Of a DNA stretch of 64,000 nucleotides, positions 8,941 to 17,787 are shown in pieces. Source of the stretch: Hyphomicrobiales bacterium. GTDB taxonomy: Bacteria > Pseudomonadota > Alphaproteobacteria > Rhizobiales > Devosiaceae. Where the stretch lies: positions 86,532 through 150,531 of the forward strand of contig JALSII010000044.1 in the NCBI GenBank assembly GCA_026981645.1. Reading direction: 5' to 3'. Made by a program: the position numbers and the translations under genes. Position 1 is the first letter of the stretch. Each line of letters starts with the position of its first letter. The notes under the pieces were generated by a model. The model did no database searches, was not told where the DNA came from, and saw only the letters and a program-made list of their open reading frames with translations.

Positions 8941-10080
8941 ATGAAACTCGTACTTCACATCGGACTACACAAAACCGGCACAACATTTTTGCAACGACAG
9001 CTGCAATTTCAGGCGGGCGATCTTTCCAGGCAAGGCTGGCTTTTTCCGCACACCGGATTTACTGAAGATGATGCAGTGGCGGCAAAAGCATTTGCAACGC
9101 CTGGCCATCAGGGTATCGCCAAGGCAGCGCTTCACGGGGATTCAAAAATCCGTACTGCGCTGTATAATGAAATATCAAAGGCCGGATGCCCCGTAGTTCT
9201 CATAAGTTGTGAGAATTTCAGTTTCCCGCTGATGCCACCCGGGCGGCGGGCTCGATACCTGAATAAAGTGGCAAAATTTTTCTCGGAGTTTGATGAAATA
9301 GAGGTCGTTGCTGTGATACGGCGTCCCGATACCTATCTTGAGTCTCTCTATAGGGAACGGGTTGTAAGTCTGGAAACCGCCGAGACGCGCTCAGCTGTTC
9401 ACTTCGTTGAGACCACCAATTTCCGGGTGCTGAACTTCAAGGAAATGCTGGTACCATGGAGAGAGTTGGCGAATGGTAATCTGACAGTGTTGTCCTATGA
9501 GAAATTGCGCCAAAATTCTGATTACCTTGCAGCATTCGGAGAGGCACTGGGATTTGGACTGAAGTCATCCAATAAGCTTAGCGCATCCATTTACTCCTCT
9601 CCGTCCCGCCAGACGGTGGAAGTCATTCGCATGGCAAATGCACTCTCCGCCCCCACGGAGGGGCGGCGCGAAATTCTTGAGGCGTTTTTACAATCTGCAG
9701 GCCATTATGAAGCAGAGGGGCGCGGTCTCTCTGCTATCCCGACGGCGTTGAAAATTCGTCTGATCGACTATGCCCAGCAGTCCTCGGGAAATTTCTTCAA
9801 TAGTTGCAACGCAAAGCTGGATTTTGATGCGATGCGTGAAGCAATTGAGGCCGAAGGAAGCAACTGGCAGCCACTGACAAACATTGATGCACGGTTACTC
9901 GATTCATACGTGTTTTTCTCAAAATCCATGACAAAAGCAAAAAAACCGACCACGGTTTCCCGGCTGCTAAGGGGAGTTACAGGCAGAGCAGAATTGCGCG
10001 GAGCCTTACAACGGATCTTTGGCCTGCTTCCTCCATTTGGGCAAAAGTGGATGAAGGCCATCTATTCCCGGCTCAGGTGA
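8941..10080 (+). CDS. Sulfotransferase-like protein (LHIGLHKTGTT type)
   Basis: This 379-residue protein opens with KLVLHIGLHKTGTTFLQRQL, a phosphosulfate-binding loop typical of bacterial proteins placed near capsule and exopolysaccharide genes. VVAVIRRPDTYLESLYRE near residues 120-137 is the likely 3'-phosphate site. It is the third and most distinct sulfotransferase of the locus. No ribosome site is obvious before ATG 8941. A 130-base spacer from the GT2 gene leaves room for a separate promoter. Confidence 0.75.
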   Translation: MKLVLHIGLHKTGTTFLQRQLQFQAGDLSRQGWLFPHTGFTEDDAVAAKAFATPGHQGIAKAALHGDSKIRTALYNEISKAGCPVVLISCENFSFPLMPPGRRARYLNKVAKFFSEFDEIEVVAVIRRPDTYLESLYRERVVSLETAETRSAVHFVETTNFRVLNFKEMLVPWRELANGNLTVLSYEKLRQNSDYLAAFGEALGFGLKSSNKLSASIYSSPSRQTVEVIRMANALSAPTEGRREILEAFLQSAGHYEAEGRGLSAIPTALKIRLIDYAQQSSGNFFNSCNAKLDFDAMREAIEAEGSNWQPLTNIDARLLDSYVFFSKSMTKAKKPTTVSRLLRGVTGRAELRGALQRIFGLLPPFGQKWMKAIYSRLR

Positions 10081-10223
10081 CATGGATAACACTCGCATAC
10101 AGGGGCGGGTATCGGAACCCGCCTGGCATCAAGGCCTTAAATACAATGCCATCAGTTTTTGGGCAGCCAGCCATTGCACCGCAAAACCCCAAAAGCCTTC
10201 CCCTTCGCTAATTTGGTCCGTGA

Positions 10224-10432
10224 CTCAGTCACCTGCCTGACCTTGATGGCCGCACCATCGTTGCGATTACTGAAAATGCCTATACCTCGCTCAATTTTGC
10301 TTCGAGGCAATTCCTCACACTCTCACAAGTCTCCTTTTTGCCAAACAATCCCCAGAAGATATTGTTAAACTTGGTGACCTAGTCACAGACCCTGAGGCGG
10401 CGAATATGCTCCAATGGGTCACTGCAATTTGA
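10224..10432 (+). pseudogene. Decayed coding remnant ahead of the DUF2892 gene
   Basis: The stretch from 10081 to 10450 holds no intact gene, but two partial frames look coding. In one frame, from about 10224, codons read as SHLPDLDGRTIVAITENAYT and continue to about 10330. In another, from 10322 to the TGA at 10430-10432, they read as LLFAKQSPEDIVKLGDLVTD then PEAANMLQWVTAI. Joining them needs one frameshift. The stop lies 18 bases before the next gene, as in an operon. I do not recognise the parent family. It could be a broken gene or chance. Confidence 0.4.
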
Positions 10433-10450
10433 AGCAAGAGGAGCTTTGAC

Positions 10451-10657
10451 ATGTTCAAAAACAATATGGGAACACTGGACCGGATTTTGCGTTTTTTAGT
10501 TGGCGCCGGACTGCTGGTGGCGTTTTTTTTGTTTCCCGACGCCGGATGGCGCTGGTTCACTCTCATCGGTATTATTCCGCTGGTAACTTCTATCATCGGC
10601 TCGTGCCCGCTCTATTCAATTTTTGGTCTCAGCACCTGTCCGGCAAAAAAGTCCTGA
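10451..10657 (+). CDS. Small DUF2892 (YgaP-type) inner membrane protein
   Basis: This 68-residue protein begins MFKNNMGTLDRILRFLVGAG, the usual opening of DUF2892 proteins, and has two hydrophobic segments (residues 13-29 and 36-53) and the GSCPLYSIFGLSTCP tail with two cysteines. An AGAGGAG ribosome site precedes the ATG. The family often sits with rhodaneses or ArsR-type regulators in sulfur or metal units. Here an ArsR gene and an ArsP-like permease follow. Biochemical function is unknown. Confidence 0.8.
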   Translation: MFKNNMGTLDRILRFLVGAGLLVAFFLFPDAGWRWFTLIGIIPLVTSIIGSCPLYSIFGLSTCPAKKS

Positions 10658-10729
10658 GGCAGGCATCATGCATAACGGGGGGGATTTGGTATGGTCGCCC
10701 CCGACCTGCGGTTTTGCGCAATCTGACAA

Positions 10730-10757
10730 TTGATAAAACTAGGTTTATAGTTATAAT
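10730..10757 (+). promoter_or_regulatory. Promoter and probable ArsR operator of the 10764 gene
   Basis: TTGATA at 10730-10735 and TATAAT at 10752-10757 are spaced 16 bases apart. The inverted repeat AACTA-N6-TAGTT at 10737-10752 fills the spacer and touches the -10 box. This is the expected place for an ArsR-family repressor to block RNA polymerase. The -10 box ends only six bases before ATG 10764, so the transcript probably starts at or next to the start codon. Confidence 0.6.
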
Positions 10758-10763
10758 GCGTTC

Positions 10764-11081
10764 ATGAACCTTGAACAAGACATAGCAGTTTTAGCTCTTT
10801 CTGCCCTTGGACACGATGCGCGTCTGCGCATCTATAAACTGTTATTGCGGTCGGGAGAGAGTGGCCTAAGCGTTGGTGAGATCGCTTCGCGCCTGGACAT
10901 TCCAGCTTCTACCCTTGCCCATCATCTTTCCACTCTGGTGCATTCCGGCCTGGTCATTCAGACCCGGCAGAGCCGGACGATTATCAATCGCATTGATTTT
11001 AAGCGCATGCGTGCGCTGGTTGCATTTCTATCCAAAGAATGCTGCGCCGACGCAGAAGGGGAAACAGCCAACGCTGCCTGA
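10764..11081 (+). CDS. ArsR/SmtB-family transcriptional regulator
   Basis: This 105-residue winged-helix regulator carries LSALGHDARLRIYKLLL near the N terminus and a recognition helix region IPASTLAHHLSTLVHSGLV (residues 48-66). A C-terminal ECC pair (near residues 94-96) may bind a thiophilic ligand such as arsenite or another metal. It has no canonical CVC motif in helix 3. There is no ribosome site, which fits a leaderless message from the promoter just upstream. It sits 44 bases before the ArsP-like permease and probably represses both. Confidence 0.85.
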   Translation: MNLEQDIAVLALSALGHDARLRIYKLLLRSGESGLSVGEIASRLDIPASTLAHHLSTLVHSGLVIQTRQSRTIINRIDFKRMRALVAFLSKECCADAEGETANAA

Positions 11082-11125
11082 TCCTCTCTATTTTTTTGAG
11101 AACAAATAACCATAAATCCGGTTAT

Positions 11126-12178
11126 ATGGAGATTAAGTTGAACCTGCAAAACATTATGGAAAAAGCGCCATGGTCCCGTCTCCCGTTCCAGATCGACCGG
11201 GTGTTGCTGGGCATTGTTGTCGTACTTGCTCTGGTTTTTACTCTTTCCCCCGAAGAGGGATGGAAAACGCTGAATTTTGCCAGCCAGAGCCTTTGGTCCA
11301 TCGCCCCTTTCATGGCCCTGTCGATATTCACCGCAGCTTATGTCAGTGCCGCCGGTGCGGACAGTTTGATTGCGCGGGTATTTTCGGGCCGAACCATACC
11401 GATGATATTCATGGCAGCAGCGTTCGGGGCTCTGTCGCCCTTTTGCTCGTGCGGGGTCATTCCCATCATTGCCGCTCTGCTGGCCATGGGGGTTCCGCTG
11501 GCGCCGGTCATGGCTTTCTGGCTGGCCTCTCCGGTGACTGACCCGGCAATGTTTGTGGTCACCACCGGAATATTGGGATTTGACTATGCGATGGCCAAAA
11601 CCATCACCGCCATTGCTCTGGGGCTGCTGGGGGGCTTGGGAACTGCCTGGCTTGTTCGTCTGAAAATGTTTGCACACCCGCTAAAACCGGGAATTGGCGG
11701 CCAAGGATGCGCAGCGGCCGCTCTCACACAGCCAAAACCTGTCATCTGGGCATTCTGGCGCGCGCCGGAGCGGATTTCCAAATTCCGGCGGGAAGCGCTG
11801 GGAACTATGTTTTTCCTTGGCAAATGGCTCGCTCTGGCCTTTGTTCTGGAAAGCCTGATGCTGGCCTATGTGCCCGCTGAATGGATTACAAGCCTGCTTT
11901 CAGGCACCGGCATTGCTCCCATTGCCCTTGCCACACTGGTCGGTGTTCCTGCCTATCTCAACGGATATGCAGCGCTGCCGCTGATGGATGGGCTGCTGAG
12001 CCAGGGCATGGCGCCGGGCGCAGCGCTTTCGTTCATGGTGGCGGGCGGTGTAACCAGTATTCCTGCAGCCATCGCCGTGTTTGCTCTGGTCAGAGGCCCC
12101 GTGTTTTTTGCCTATATATTGTTCGCGCTGGCGGGTTCCTTCTCTGCGGGACTAATATTTCAAGCGGTTTCAGGCTGA
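11126..12178 (+). CDS. ArsP-like permease (DUF318 family)
   Basis: This integral membrane protein of about 350 residues has the family signature SPFCSCGVIPIIAALLAMG and a second repeat-like segment GVPAYLNGYAALPLMDGLL. The CSCG cysteines are those implicated in binding trivalent organoarsenicals in ArsP. Relatives may carry other metal(loid)s. Linkage to an ArsR gene supports a metalloid efflux role. Start choice is open: ATG 11126 lacks a ribosome site, whereas TTG 11138 has GGAG at 11128-11131 with a six-base spacer. The 3' end overlaps the convergent ligase gene by nine bases. Confidence 0.82.
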   Translation: MEIKLNLQNIMEKAPWSRLPFQIDRVLLGIVVVLALVFTLSPEEGWKTLNFASQSLWSIAPFMALSIFTAAYVSAAGADSLIARVFSGRTIPMIFMAAAFGALSPFCSCGVIPIIAALLAMGVPLAPVMAFWLASPVTDPAMFVVTTGILGFDYAMAKTITAIALGLLGGLGTAWLVRLKMFAHPLKPGIGGQGCAAAALTQPKPVIWAFWRAPERISKFRREALGTMFFLGKWLALAFVLESLMLAYVPAEWITSLLSGTGIAPIALATLVGVPAYLNGYAALPLMDGLLSQGMAPGAALSFMVAGGVTSIPAAIAVFALVRGPVFFAYILFALAGSFSAGLIFQAVSG

Positions 12179-13471
12179 TGCAGAAACTGCGGATTCCGGC
12201 TCCACAAATGTACCGGCAAGAATTGCGGTCATAAACGCGTAGGAGTTTATGCCGATGTCGTAGCTGAACATGCCATCGAACAGCCCGAATATCGCGCTGC
12301 CTGACATAAAAATCACCGCTATATAAACGCGGTGGCCAAAGAACGCATCTTTGCGCTTCAGATTGGTGAACGGTGCCGCCAGCAATGCCAGATAGCTGAA
12401 CATGCCAAAAATGCCCGCGGCGGCGGCAAATCCAAGAAAATCATTGTGCACATGGGGCCATCTGGCTGCAATTTTTGAATTGAGCACCCCGGTTGCCGGG
12501 CGTCTGCCGGTTAACTGCTCAGCGGATTTTGCAGGTGTGTTGGCCCAGCCGTGCCCGACAATCGGAGATTCCGTAAATGCTCGCCAGGCACCCTTATAGA
12601 GGTCAATCCTGATCTGGGTACCCCATTGTTTTGAAGTGCCGGTACTGACAACTTCGGCAATCACACTGAAAGTCTCACCGACCCTTGGCAGTTTGACGTC
12701 ACGCACCAAAAAGGCCGCCATGCCCAGCCCCATCACAAGTACTGAGATCAGTCCGCCCCGAATGAGCCATTTCAGGCCGCCAGGCTGGTTCAAAAGATAA
12801 ATCAGTGCAAACAGGGCAAGCACAGGCACAGCAAGAAGAGTGCCGCGGGATCCAGACAAGATAGTACCCAAAACTCCAAGAAAGGGGCCGGAAAGATAGA
12901 TTATGCGCCAGCGGGAGCGGGAAAGAAACAGGCCCGGAAGCGTCATGAAGCCGAAAAGGAGAATGATATGGGCATACATGTTGGGATTGTTGAACATGCC
13001 CGATGCCCGCGCCATGCCGGACACGCCCACATTCAGAGCGCCGAACACCGTACCAAGAAAAGTTCCAAGAAGCGCGATATTGATAATGACAAGGGGCCAT
13101 GGACCGCCAGCGTGGCGGCGGGCCAGCAGATAGACCGGCACCGAAAGCGGCAGAGCGATGAAATTGAACACAAAACGCATGTCGGAAGGCTCTTTGGTGT
13201 TGATGAGAAACATCAAAGAGAGAACGACGAACACAACAAGAAAAATCAACAGGCCAGTTTCCTGCCGAATTATTTGTCGCAAAGGGGCAGGAAACACCAG
13301 AAAAAGCGCCAACATTGCAGCAACCAGTGAAGCACCGCTGCCTACGCTGCCAAAACTGACTGGCGCCACCAGAAGCAACACCAGCACAAGCCACCATATG
13401 GCGCTCACCATTCGGGACTTTGTGTCGGGCACCCGGTCGTCAACCATTGCCTCGCCGAGATGCCTGTTCAC
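12170..13471 (-). CDS. O-antigen ligase/polymerase family protein (Wzy_C)
   Basis: This 433-residue membrane protein has about 10-12 hydrophobic helices and a large periplasmic loop between residues 270 and 340. A conserved Wzy_C stretch includes ILSGSRGTLLAVPVLALFAL and GHGWANTP. Such proteins join O-antigen to lipid A-core or polymerise repeat units. The start is GTG at 13471, sharing GTGA with the stop of the upstream glycosyltransferase, so the two are cotranslated. It may act on the glycan built by the 1-10 kb locus, but the distance makes this an inference. Confidence 0.8.
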   Translation of the reverse strand: MNRHLGEAMVDDRVPDTKSRMVSAIWWLVLVLLLVAPVSFGSVGSGASLVAAMLALFLVFPAPLRQIIRQETGLLIFLVVFVVLSLMFLINTKEPSDMRFVFNFIALPLSVPVYLLARRHAGGPWPLVIINIALLGTFLGTVFGALNVGVSGMARASGMFNNPNMYAHIILLFGFMTLPGLFLSRSRWRIIYLSGPFLGVLGTILSGSRGTLLAVPVLALFALIYLLNQPGGLKWLIRGGLISVLVMGLGMAAFLVRDVKLPRVGETFSVIAEVVSTGTSKQWGTQIRIDLYKGAWRAFTESPIVGHGWANTPAKSAEQLTGRRPATGVLNSKIAARWPHVHNDFLGFAAAAGIFGMFSYLALLAAPFTNLKRKDAFFGHRVYIAVIFMSGSAIFGLFDGMFSYDIGINSYAFMTAILAGTFVEPESAVSASA

Positions 13472-14670
13472 AACGTCCCCCGCCCTGTCCCGTTTATTTT
13501 TTCAAGCGCCCTGAGAAGCTTTTTGTCCCGGTAGTGCAGAAGCGGGCTGGGCTTGTCGGGTTGCTGGCGCGTTTGTTTCCAATTGGTGCTTATACCCCGA
13601 AAATGCCAAAAGGAACAAACCGGTTTTTCGGTAATTTTTCGTTCCGGCGCCCCCATGATGCGATGCCAGTAGGGAAATACATTCAGGCCTTCCATCCAGT
13701 CCTGTTTTGGGTCGCAGGCCCACTTTTTCGGGCACAGATATTTGGAGGGGTCGCGACGCATATGGGTGAAATCCCCATGCCGAAACCCCTCAGGGCGTGT
13801 GCGCCCTGAGCCACTCGGTGCCACAACCGCTTCAACCCAACTGCCAGAAAGTGGTGCAATGCCGTAAGGGGCAGACTGCGCCACCTCAAAAATATCGCTG
13901 CCCGGGAGCGGGGAAACCAATTCGTCAATATCGCAATTGAGAATGGCATCTGCCTTCATCCCCAAACGGCGCAAGACAACCCCCATGGAGCTGATTTGCA
14001 AAAAATGGGCCCAGTAATGATAGGTAAAAACACGGTTGTCGGTGCGTCCGAACCGGTAGGGCCACGAAAAAAGTACAAGTTTTTTCAAACCTGCAATCTG
14101 TGCAAGGGCCGCTTCAATCTTATCCAGTCCATAGCGGGTTGAGCCGTTGTCGAACAGAACAAGGGTATCGGCCCGATGGTGCTTCGCATGATAGGCAGCC
14201 CAATCATAAATCCATTGCAAATCATTGTTCTTGTTCATGGTGAACAATATGCGCGCGCGCGCCAGTTCATTTACAAGACTGGGCTGGACGACAATCCTAA
14301 AATCCGCGCTGGCAAATTTCAAATCAATGTGTGTGGTGTCCGGGGATACTCCGGCAAGTCTTGTGGTCATTGTCGAACGCGAGGGGAAAAACTCTGCTGC
14401 CAGCTCCTTCCCGGACGGATGCGCAACAAAGCGCGCCTGGCCGTAGTGCTCAAGCAGGTTTGCCGGTGGCGGGCCGACAAGCAGAACATCAGCGCCATCA
14501 TGATGCCAGAAGCAATCATAGAACAGCGCTCTGTCTTCGAACTGCTCATAATATTGGAGAGGGCGTTTACGGTCCGGCACTCTGGGTAGCCGGGAAAGCC
14601 CGGCCCCGGTATCAAGAAACACCGGGCTGTGAGCCGGGCGAAAAATTCGCAAACCCTCACCAGCGCTCAT
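13468..14670 (-). CDS. GT92/DUF23-like glycosyltransferase
   Basis: This 400-residue protein contains ILFTMNKNNDLQWIYDWAAY, typical of the glycosyltransferase group that includes GT92 (Glyco_tranf_2_4). LVLFDNGSTRYG follows, and ILNCDIDELV provides the DxD metal site. It has no membrane segment and probably works at the cytoplasmic face. It lies 28 bases upstream of pheT but in the same direction. Its stop overlaps the ligase start, which pairs it with surface polysaccharide synthesis rather than translation. Confidence 0.75.
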   Translation of the reverse strand: MSAGEGLRIFRPAHSPVFLDTGAGLSRLPRVPDRKRPLQYYEQFEDRALFYDCFWHHDGADVLLVGPPPANLLEHYGQARFVAHPSGKELAAEFFPSRSTMTTRLAGVSPDTTHIDLKFASADFRIVVQPSLVNELARARILFTMNKNNDLQWIYDWAAYHAKHHRADTLVLFDNGSTRYGLDKIEAALAQIAGLKKLVLFSWPYRFGRTDNRVFTYHYWAHFLQISSMGVVLRRLGMKADAILNCDIDELVSPLPGSDIFEVAQSAPYGIAPLSGSWVEAVVAPSGSGRTRPEGFRHGDFTHMRRDPSKYLCPKKWACDPKQDWMEGLNVFPYWHRIMGAPERKITEKPVCSFWHFRGISTNWKQTRQQPDKPSPLLHYRDKKLLRALEKINGTGRGTL

Positions 14671-14697
14671 AGGTTATTTCCCCACCCCACACCTGAA

Positions 14698-17121
14698 CTA
14701 TTGCCGCAATGCGCCGCCGGTGGCTTTTTCCACCGCAGCGATTATGCGCGCCGACACTGCTTCGATTTCTTCGTCGGTGAGGGTCTTGTCCCGGGGTTGC
14801 ATTGTCACCTCAATGGCCATGGATTTTTTACCCTCCCCCAGGGATTTGCCCTCAAACACGTCGAACAGGTTAACCGCTGAAATGAGGTTTTTGTGGGCTG
14901 AACGCGCAGCCTTGAGCAAGGCGCCAGCCTTGACATCCATGTCAACTATGAAGGCAAAATCCCTCTTCAGCGGCATAAGATCCGACAGGTTGAGGGCAGG
15001 TTTGGCCCGGGTTGCTTTTTTGCGGGGATTTGGCAAGGCATCAAGGTTGATTTCAAACGCCACCACCGGACCCGTCAAATCAAGCTCCGCCAGCTGCAAG
15101 GGATGAAGTTCTCCGAACCAGCCCAGAATGTTTTTGGGACCAAGCTGCACGCGCCCGCCGCGACCCGGATGGGCCCAGTCGGCAGGTTCGGCCACAAGTT
15201 GGGTCTTGTCCATGTCAATGCCCAGCGCATCGAACAGCGCGGACATGTCAGCCTTGGCGTCAAAGGCATCAACCGCGTCTGCGGCACCCCGCCAGTGCCG
15301 TCCAGCCCCGCCCGGGCCGGCAGAGCCGGTGCGAATCCCTGAAGCAAAGGTGCGTTGACCCTCCGGCGTGTCATCAGTGAATATCTGCCCCACTTCAAAC
15401 AAAGCGAGGTCAGAATAGGAGCGGTTGGCATTGCGCTGCGCCGCGGCCAAAAGGCCAGGCAGCAAAGAGGGGCGCATGTCGGTGAGGTCGGAGGCGATGG
15501 GGTTGGCCAGCTTCAGAGCAGGCGCGCCGCCGCCAAATGCTGTTGCCTGACTTTCGGACACAAACGACCAGGTGACCGCTTCATCCATGCCGCGGGCTGC
15601 CAGCGCCCGGCGGGCGATGCGCCGCCGATTCTGAATGGGGGTGAGCATTTTTTCAGCTACTCCGGCCAGCCGTTCCAGCGGCTCCACCGGAACCTTGTCG
15701 AGCCCCACGATTCGCATGACTTCTTCCACGATGTCAGCCTTGATGGTGACATCGGGACGCCAGCTTGGCACGGCGACCTTGACCAGGTCCCCGGTGCCTG
15801 CACTCCAGAACCCGAGCAGTTTGAGCACGGCCCTGGCCTCGGCGGCACTGATGGAAAGCCCGGTCAGGCGCCTGATTTCAGACAGGGGAAAATCAATGAT
15901 TTTTTCCTCAATGTCGACATTGCCCGCATAAGTGGGCTCGCATGCCTCGCCCCCGCAAATATCGAGCACCATCCTTGTCGCCAGTTCAAGGCCGGGCTTG
16001 ACGAAGGCGGGGTCGACAGTGCGCTCAAAGCGGTAGCGCGCGTCCGAGACAATACCTGTCTTGCGCCCCGTGGCGGCGGTGACAAGCGGGTCAAACCAGG
16101 CACATTCAATCAGCACATTGGTGGTTTCTTCGGTGCACCCGCTGGCCACACCGCCCAGAATACCCCCAAGACCGAGCACGCCATTGTCATCAGCAATAAC
16201 GCACATGGTTTCGTCAACCTCGTGGGGCTTGTCATCAAGCCCGTCGAATTTCTCACCCTTAATGCCCATGCGCGCATGCAGGGTGCCAGAGAGCTTGTCC
16301 GCATCATAGACATGCAAGGGGCGGCCCCGGTCATAGGAAATATAATTGGTGATGTCGGCAAGGGCGTTGATGGGCCGCAGGCCGATGGCACGCAGGCGGG
16401 CCTGCATCCAATCCGGGGAGGGACCGTTTTTAACGTTTTTTATCAGCCGCCCGGCAAACATTTTACACGCTTGAGGTTCGTCTTTTTCAAAGCGCAACTC
16501 GATGGGCACCGTGGTGGGTCCGGCGGTGGCGGGAACCGGGGCGACCGAGCCATCCTTGAGGTCACCAACCCCGGCGGCGGCCAGTTCACGGGCCAGCCCG
16601 TAAACTCCGGTGCAATCCCCGCGATTGGGGGTGAGTTCAACCTCGACAACCACCTGGTTGAGCCCGGCATAGTCGGCATATTTTTTCCCCAGCGGGGCGT
16701 CGCTGGCCAACTCGATTATGCCGTCATGCTCGTCCGAAATCATCAACTCGCGTTCCGAGCACAACATGCCGTTGCTTTCCTCACCACGAATGACGCCTTT
16801 TTGCAGGGTAAACTCGGTGCCCGGAATATAGGTTCCCGCCGGGGCAAATACTCCCATCATGCCGGTTTTTGCGTTGGGGGCGCCGCACACGACCTTTACC
16901 GGCTCGCCGTGCCCCGTATCGACCATGCACACTTTGAGCCGGTCGGCATTGGGATGTTTTTCAGCCGAAATCACCCGGGCGATTGTGAACGCTGCAAGCT
17001 GTTTGCCCTGGTTTTCAACCGCCTCGACCTCGGTGCCGGTCATGGTCAGCGTATCAACGATATTGTCAACAGATGCTTCGGTCTCAAGATGCTCCTTGAG
17101 CCAGTCAATGGTGAATTTCAT
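14698..17121 (-). CDS. pheT: Phenylalanyl-tRNA synthetase beta subunit
   Basis: At 807 residues this is a full-length beta chain of the alpha2-beta2 enzyme that charges tRNA-Phe. Visible parts are the N-terminal MKFTIDWLKEHL, an EMAP/tRNA-binding domain (FTIARVISAEKHPNADRLKV, about 47-66), the B3/B4 editing region with ELTPNRGDC near 160, B5, and a C-terminal ferredoxin-like anticodon-binding domain ending in VEKATGGALRQ. Its start overlaps the stop of the exonuclease gene by ATGA. A long open frame on the opposite strand here is a shadow of high-GC coding. Confidence 0.97.
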   Translation of the reverse strand: MKFTIDWLKEHLETEASVDNIVDTLTMTGTEVEAVENQGKQLAAFTIARVISAEKHPNADRLKVCMVDTGHGEPVKVVCGAPNAKTGMMGVFAPAGTYIPGTEFTLQKGVIRGEESNGMLCSERELMISDEHDGIIELASDAPLGKKYADYAGLNQVVVEVELTPNRGDCTGVYGLARELAAAGVGDLKDGSVAPVPATAGPTTVPIELRFEKDEPQACKMFAGRLIKNVKNGPSPDWMQARLRAIGLRPINALADITNYISYDRGRPLHVYDADKLSGTLHARMGIKGEKFDGLDDKPHEVDETMCVIADDNGVLGLGGILGGVASGCTEETTNVLIECAWFDPLVTAATGRKTGIVSDARYRFERTVDPAFVKPGLELATRMVLDICGGEACEPTYAGNVDIEEKIIDFPLSEIRRLTGLSISAAEARAVLKLLGFWSAGTGDLVKVAVPSWRPDVTIKADIVEEVMRIVGLDKVPVEPLERLAGVAEKMLTPIQNRRRIARRALAARGMDEAVTWSFVSESQATAFGGGAPALKLANPIASDLTDMRPSLLPGLLAAAQRNANRSYSDLALFEVGQIFTDDTPEGQRTFASGIRTGSAGPGGAGRHWRGAADAVDAFDAKADMSALFDALGIDMDKTQLVAEPADWAHPGRGGRVQLGPKNILGWFGELHPLQLAELDLTGPVVAFEINLDALPNPRKKATRAKPALNLSDLMPLKRDFAFIVDMDVKAGALLKAARSAHKNLISAVNLFDVFEGKSLGEGKKSMAIEVTMQPRDKTLTDEEIEAVSARIIAAVEKATGGALRQ

Positions 17122-17765
17122 GAATAAGATCCGGTCGTGTTTTCTTGTTTTGGCAGTCTTGAATTCAATTCGAGCAATTTGGTCAGCACGTTGGCAAATC
17201 CGCGCGCATCGTCAATGGCCTTGTGGGAATGGGGCACGTCGCCATACCATTCGAGCGGCACCCGTTGCATACCCCAGTTCAGATAGTCCTGCCCCCTTAG
17301 CGTGCCCGCCATGGTGTAGAGGCAGACCCCGCCGCCACGAAAAAGCTGGCGCTGGCCGTTGAACGGGCCACCAAGAGCGCGGGTATCAGCAAAACTGTCC
17401 AGATAATGGTCCATCCACGGACCGTCAAACATGATGGGAGCGGCGCAGAACACCTTGTCATGGGGCAGGCTTTCAACCCAGTCCGCATAGCGCAGCATCT
17501 CGGATTTCACCGGTTTGGGGTTGGTGGTTGCAGCTCTATAGGCTTCGGGGAACCCCTCCCACCATTTGCTCGTTGCCGCGTCGGGCGACCGGTCGTCCCG
17601 CCGTTCCAGAACGCTTTCAAACTCTCCAAGCACCGCGCCGTCATAGGTCATGGCCACGCTGGCGAACGAGAGCATGGAGTTGCGCAAAGGGGAGTGGCCA
17701 TCGGTTTCAATGTCGGTGACGACGAAGGTCACAGGGGTGGCGGATGTGTGGGGCATGTCAGGCAA
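17118..17765 (-). CDS. DnaQ-like 3'-5' exonuclease family protein
   Basis: This 215-residue DEDDh-type nuclease begins TFVVTDIETDGHSP (catalytic D and E of motif I). It ends its core with SHKAIDDARGFANVL, which supplies the His and Asp of motif III. It could trim DNA or RNA 3' ends. Family members of this size are mostly uncharacterised. It is translationally coupled to pheT through the ATGA overlap, so it is expressed with an essential gene. The upstream side borders the hairpin repeats. Confidence 0.8.
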   Translation of the reverse strand: MPDMPHTSATPVTFVVTDIETDGHSPLRNSMLSFASVAMTYDGAVLGEFESVLERRDDRSPDAATSKWWEGFPEAYRAATTNPKPVKSEMLRYADWVESLPHDKVFCAAPIMFDGPWMDHYLDSFADTRALGGPFNGQRQLFRGGGVCLYTMAGTLRGQDYLNWGMQRVPLEWYGDVPHSHKAIDDARGFANVLTKLLELNSRLPKQENTTGSYS

Positions 17766-17787
17766 CTCTCACCCTCAACCCGTTCTT

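Noticed and set aside
10159..10368. A 69-codon frame starting at ATG 10159
   Set aside because: It lies in a third frame relative to the two coding-like segments and has low-complexity Pro/Arg/Ser content. The remnant described at 10224-10432 explains the region better.
15355..17127. A 590-codon open frame opposite pheT
   Set aside because: pheT is certain on the other strand. The antisense protein is rich in Gly, His and Arg with no known domain, typical of shadow frames in GC-rich coding DNA.
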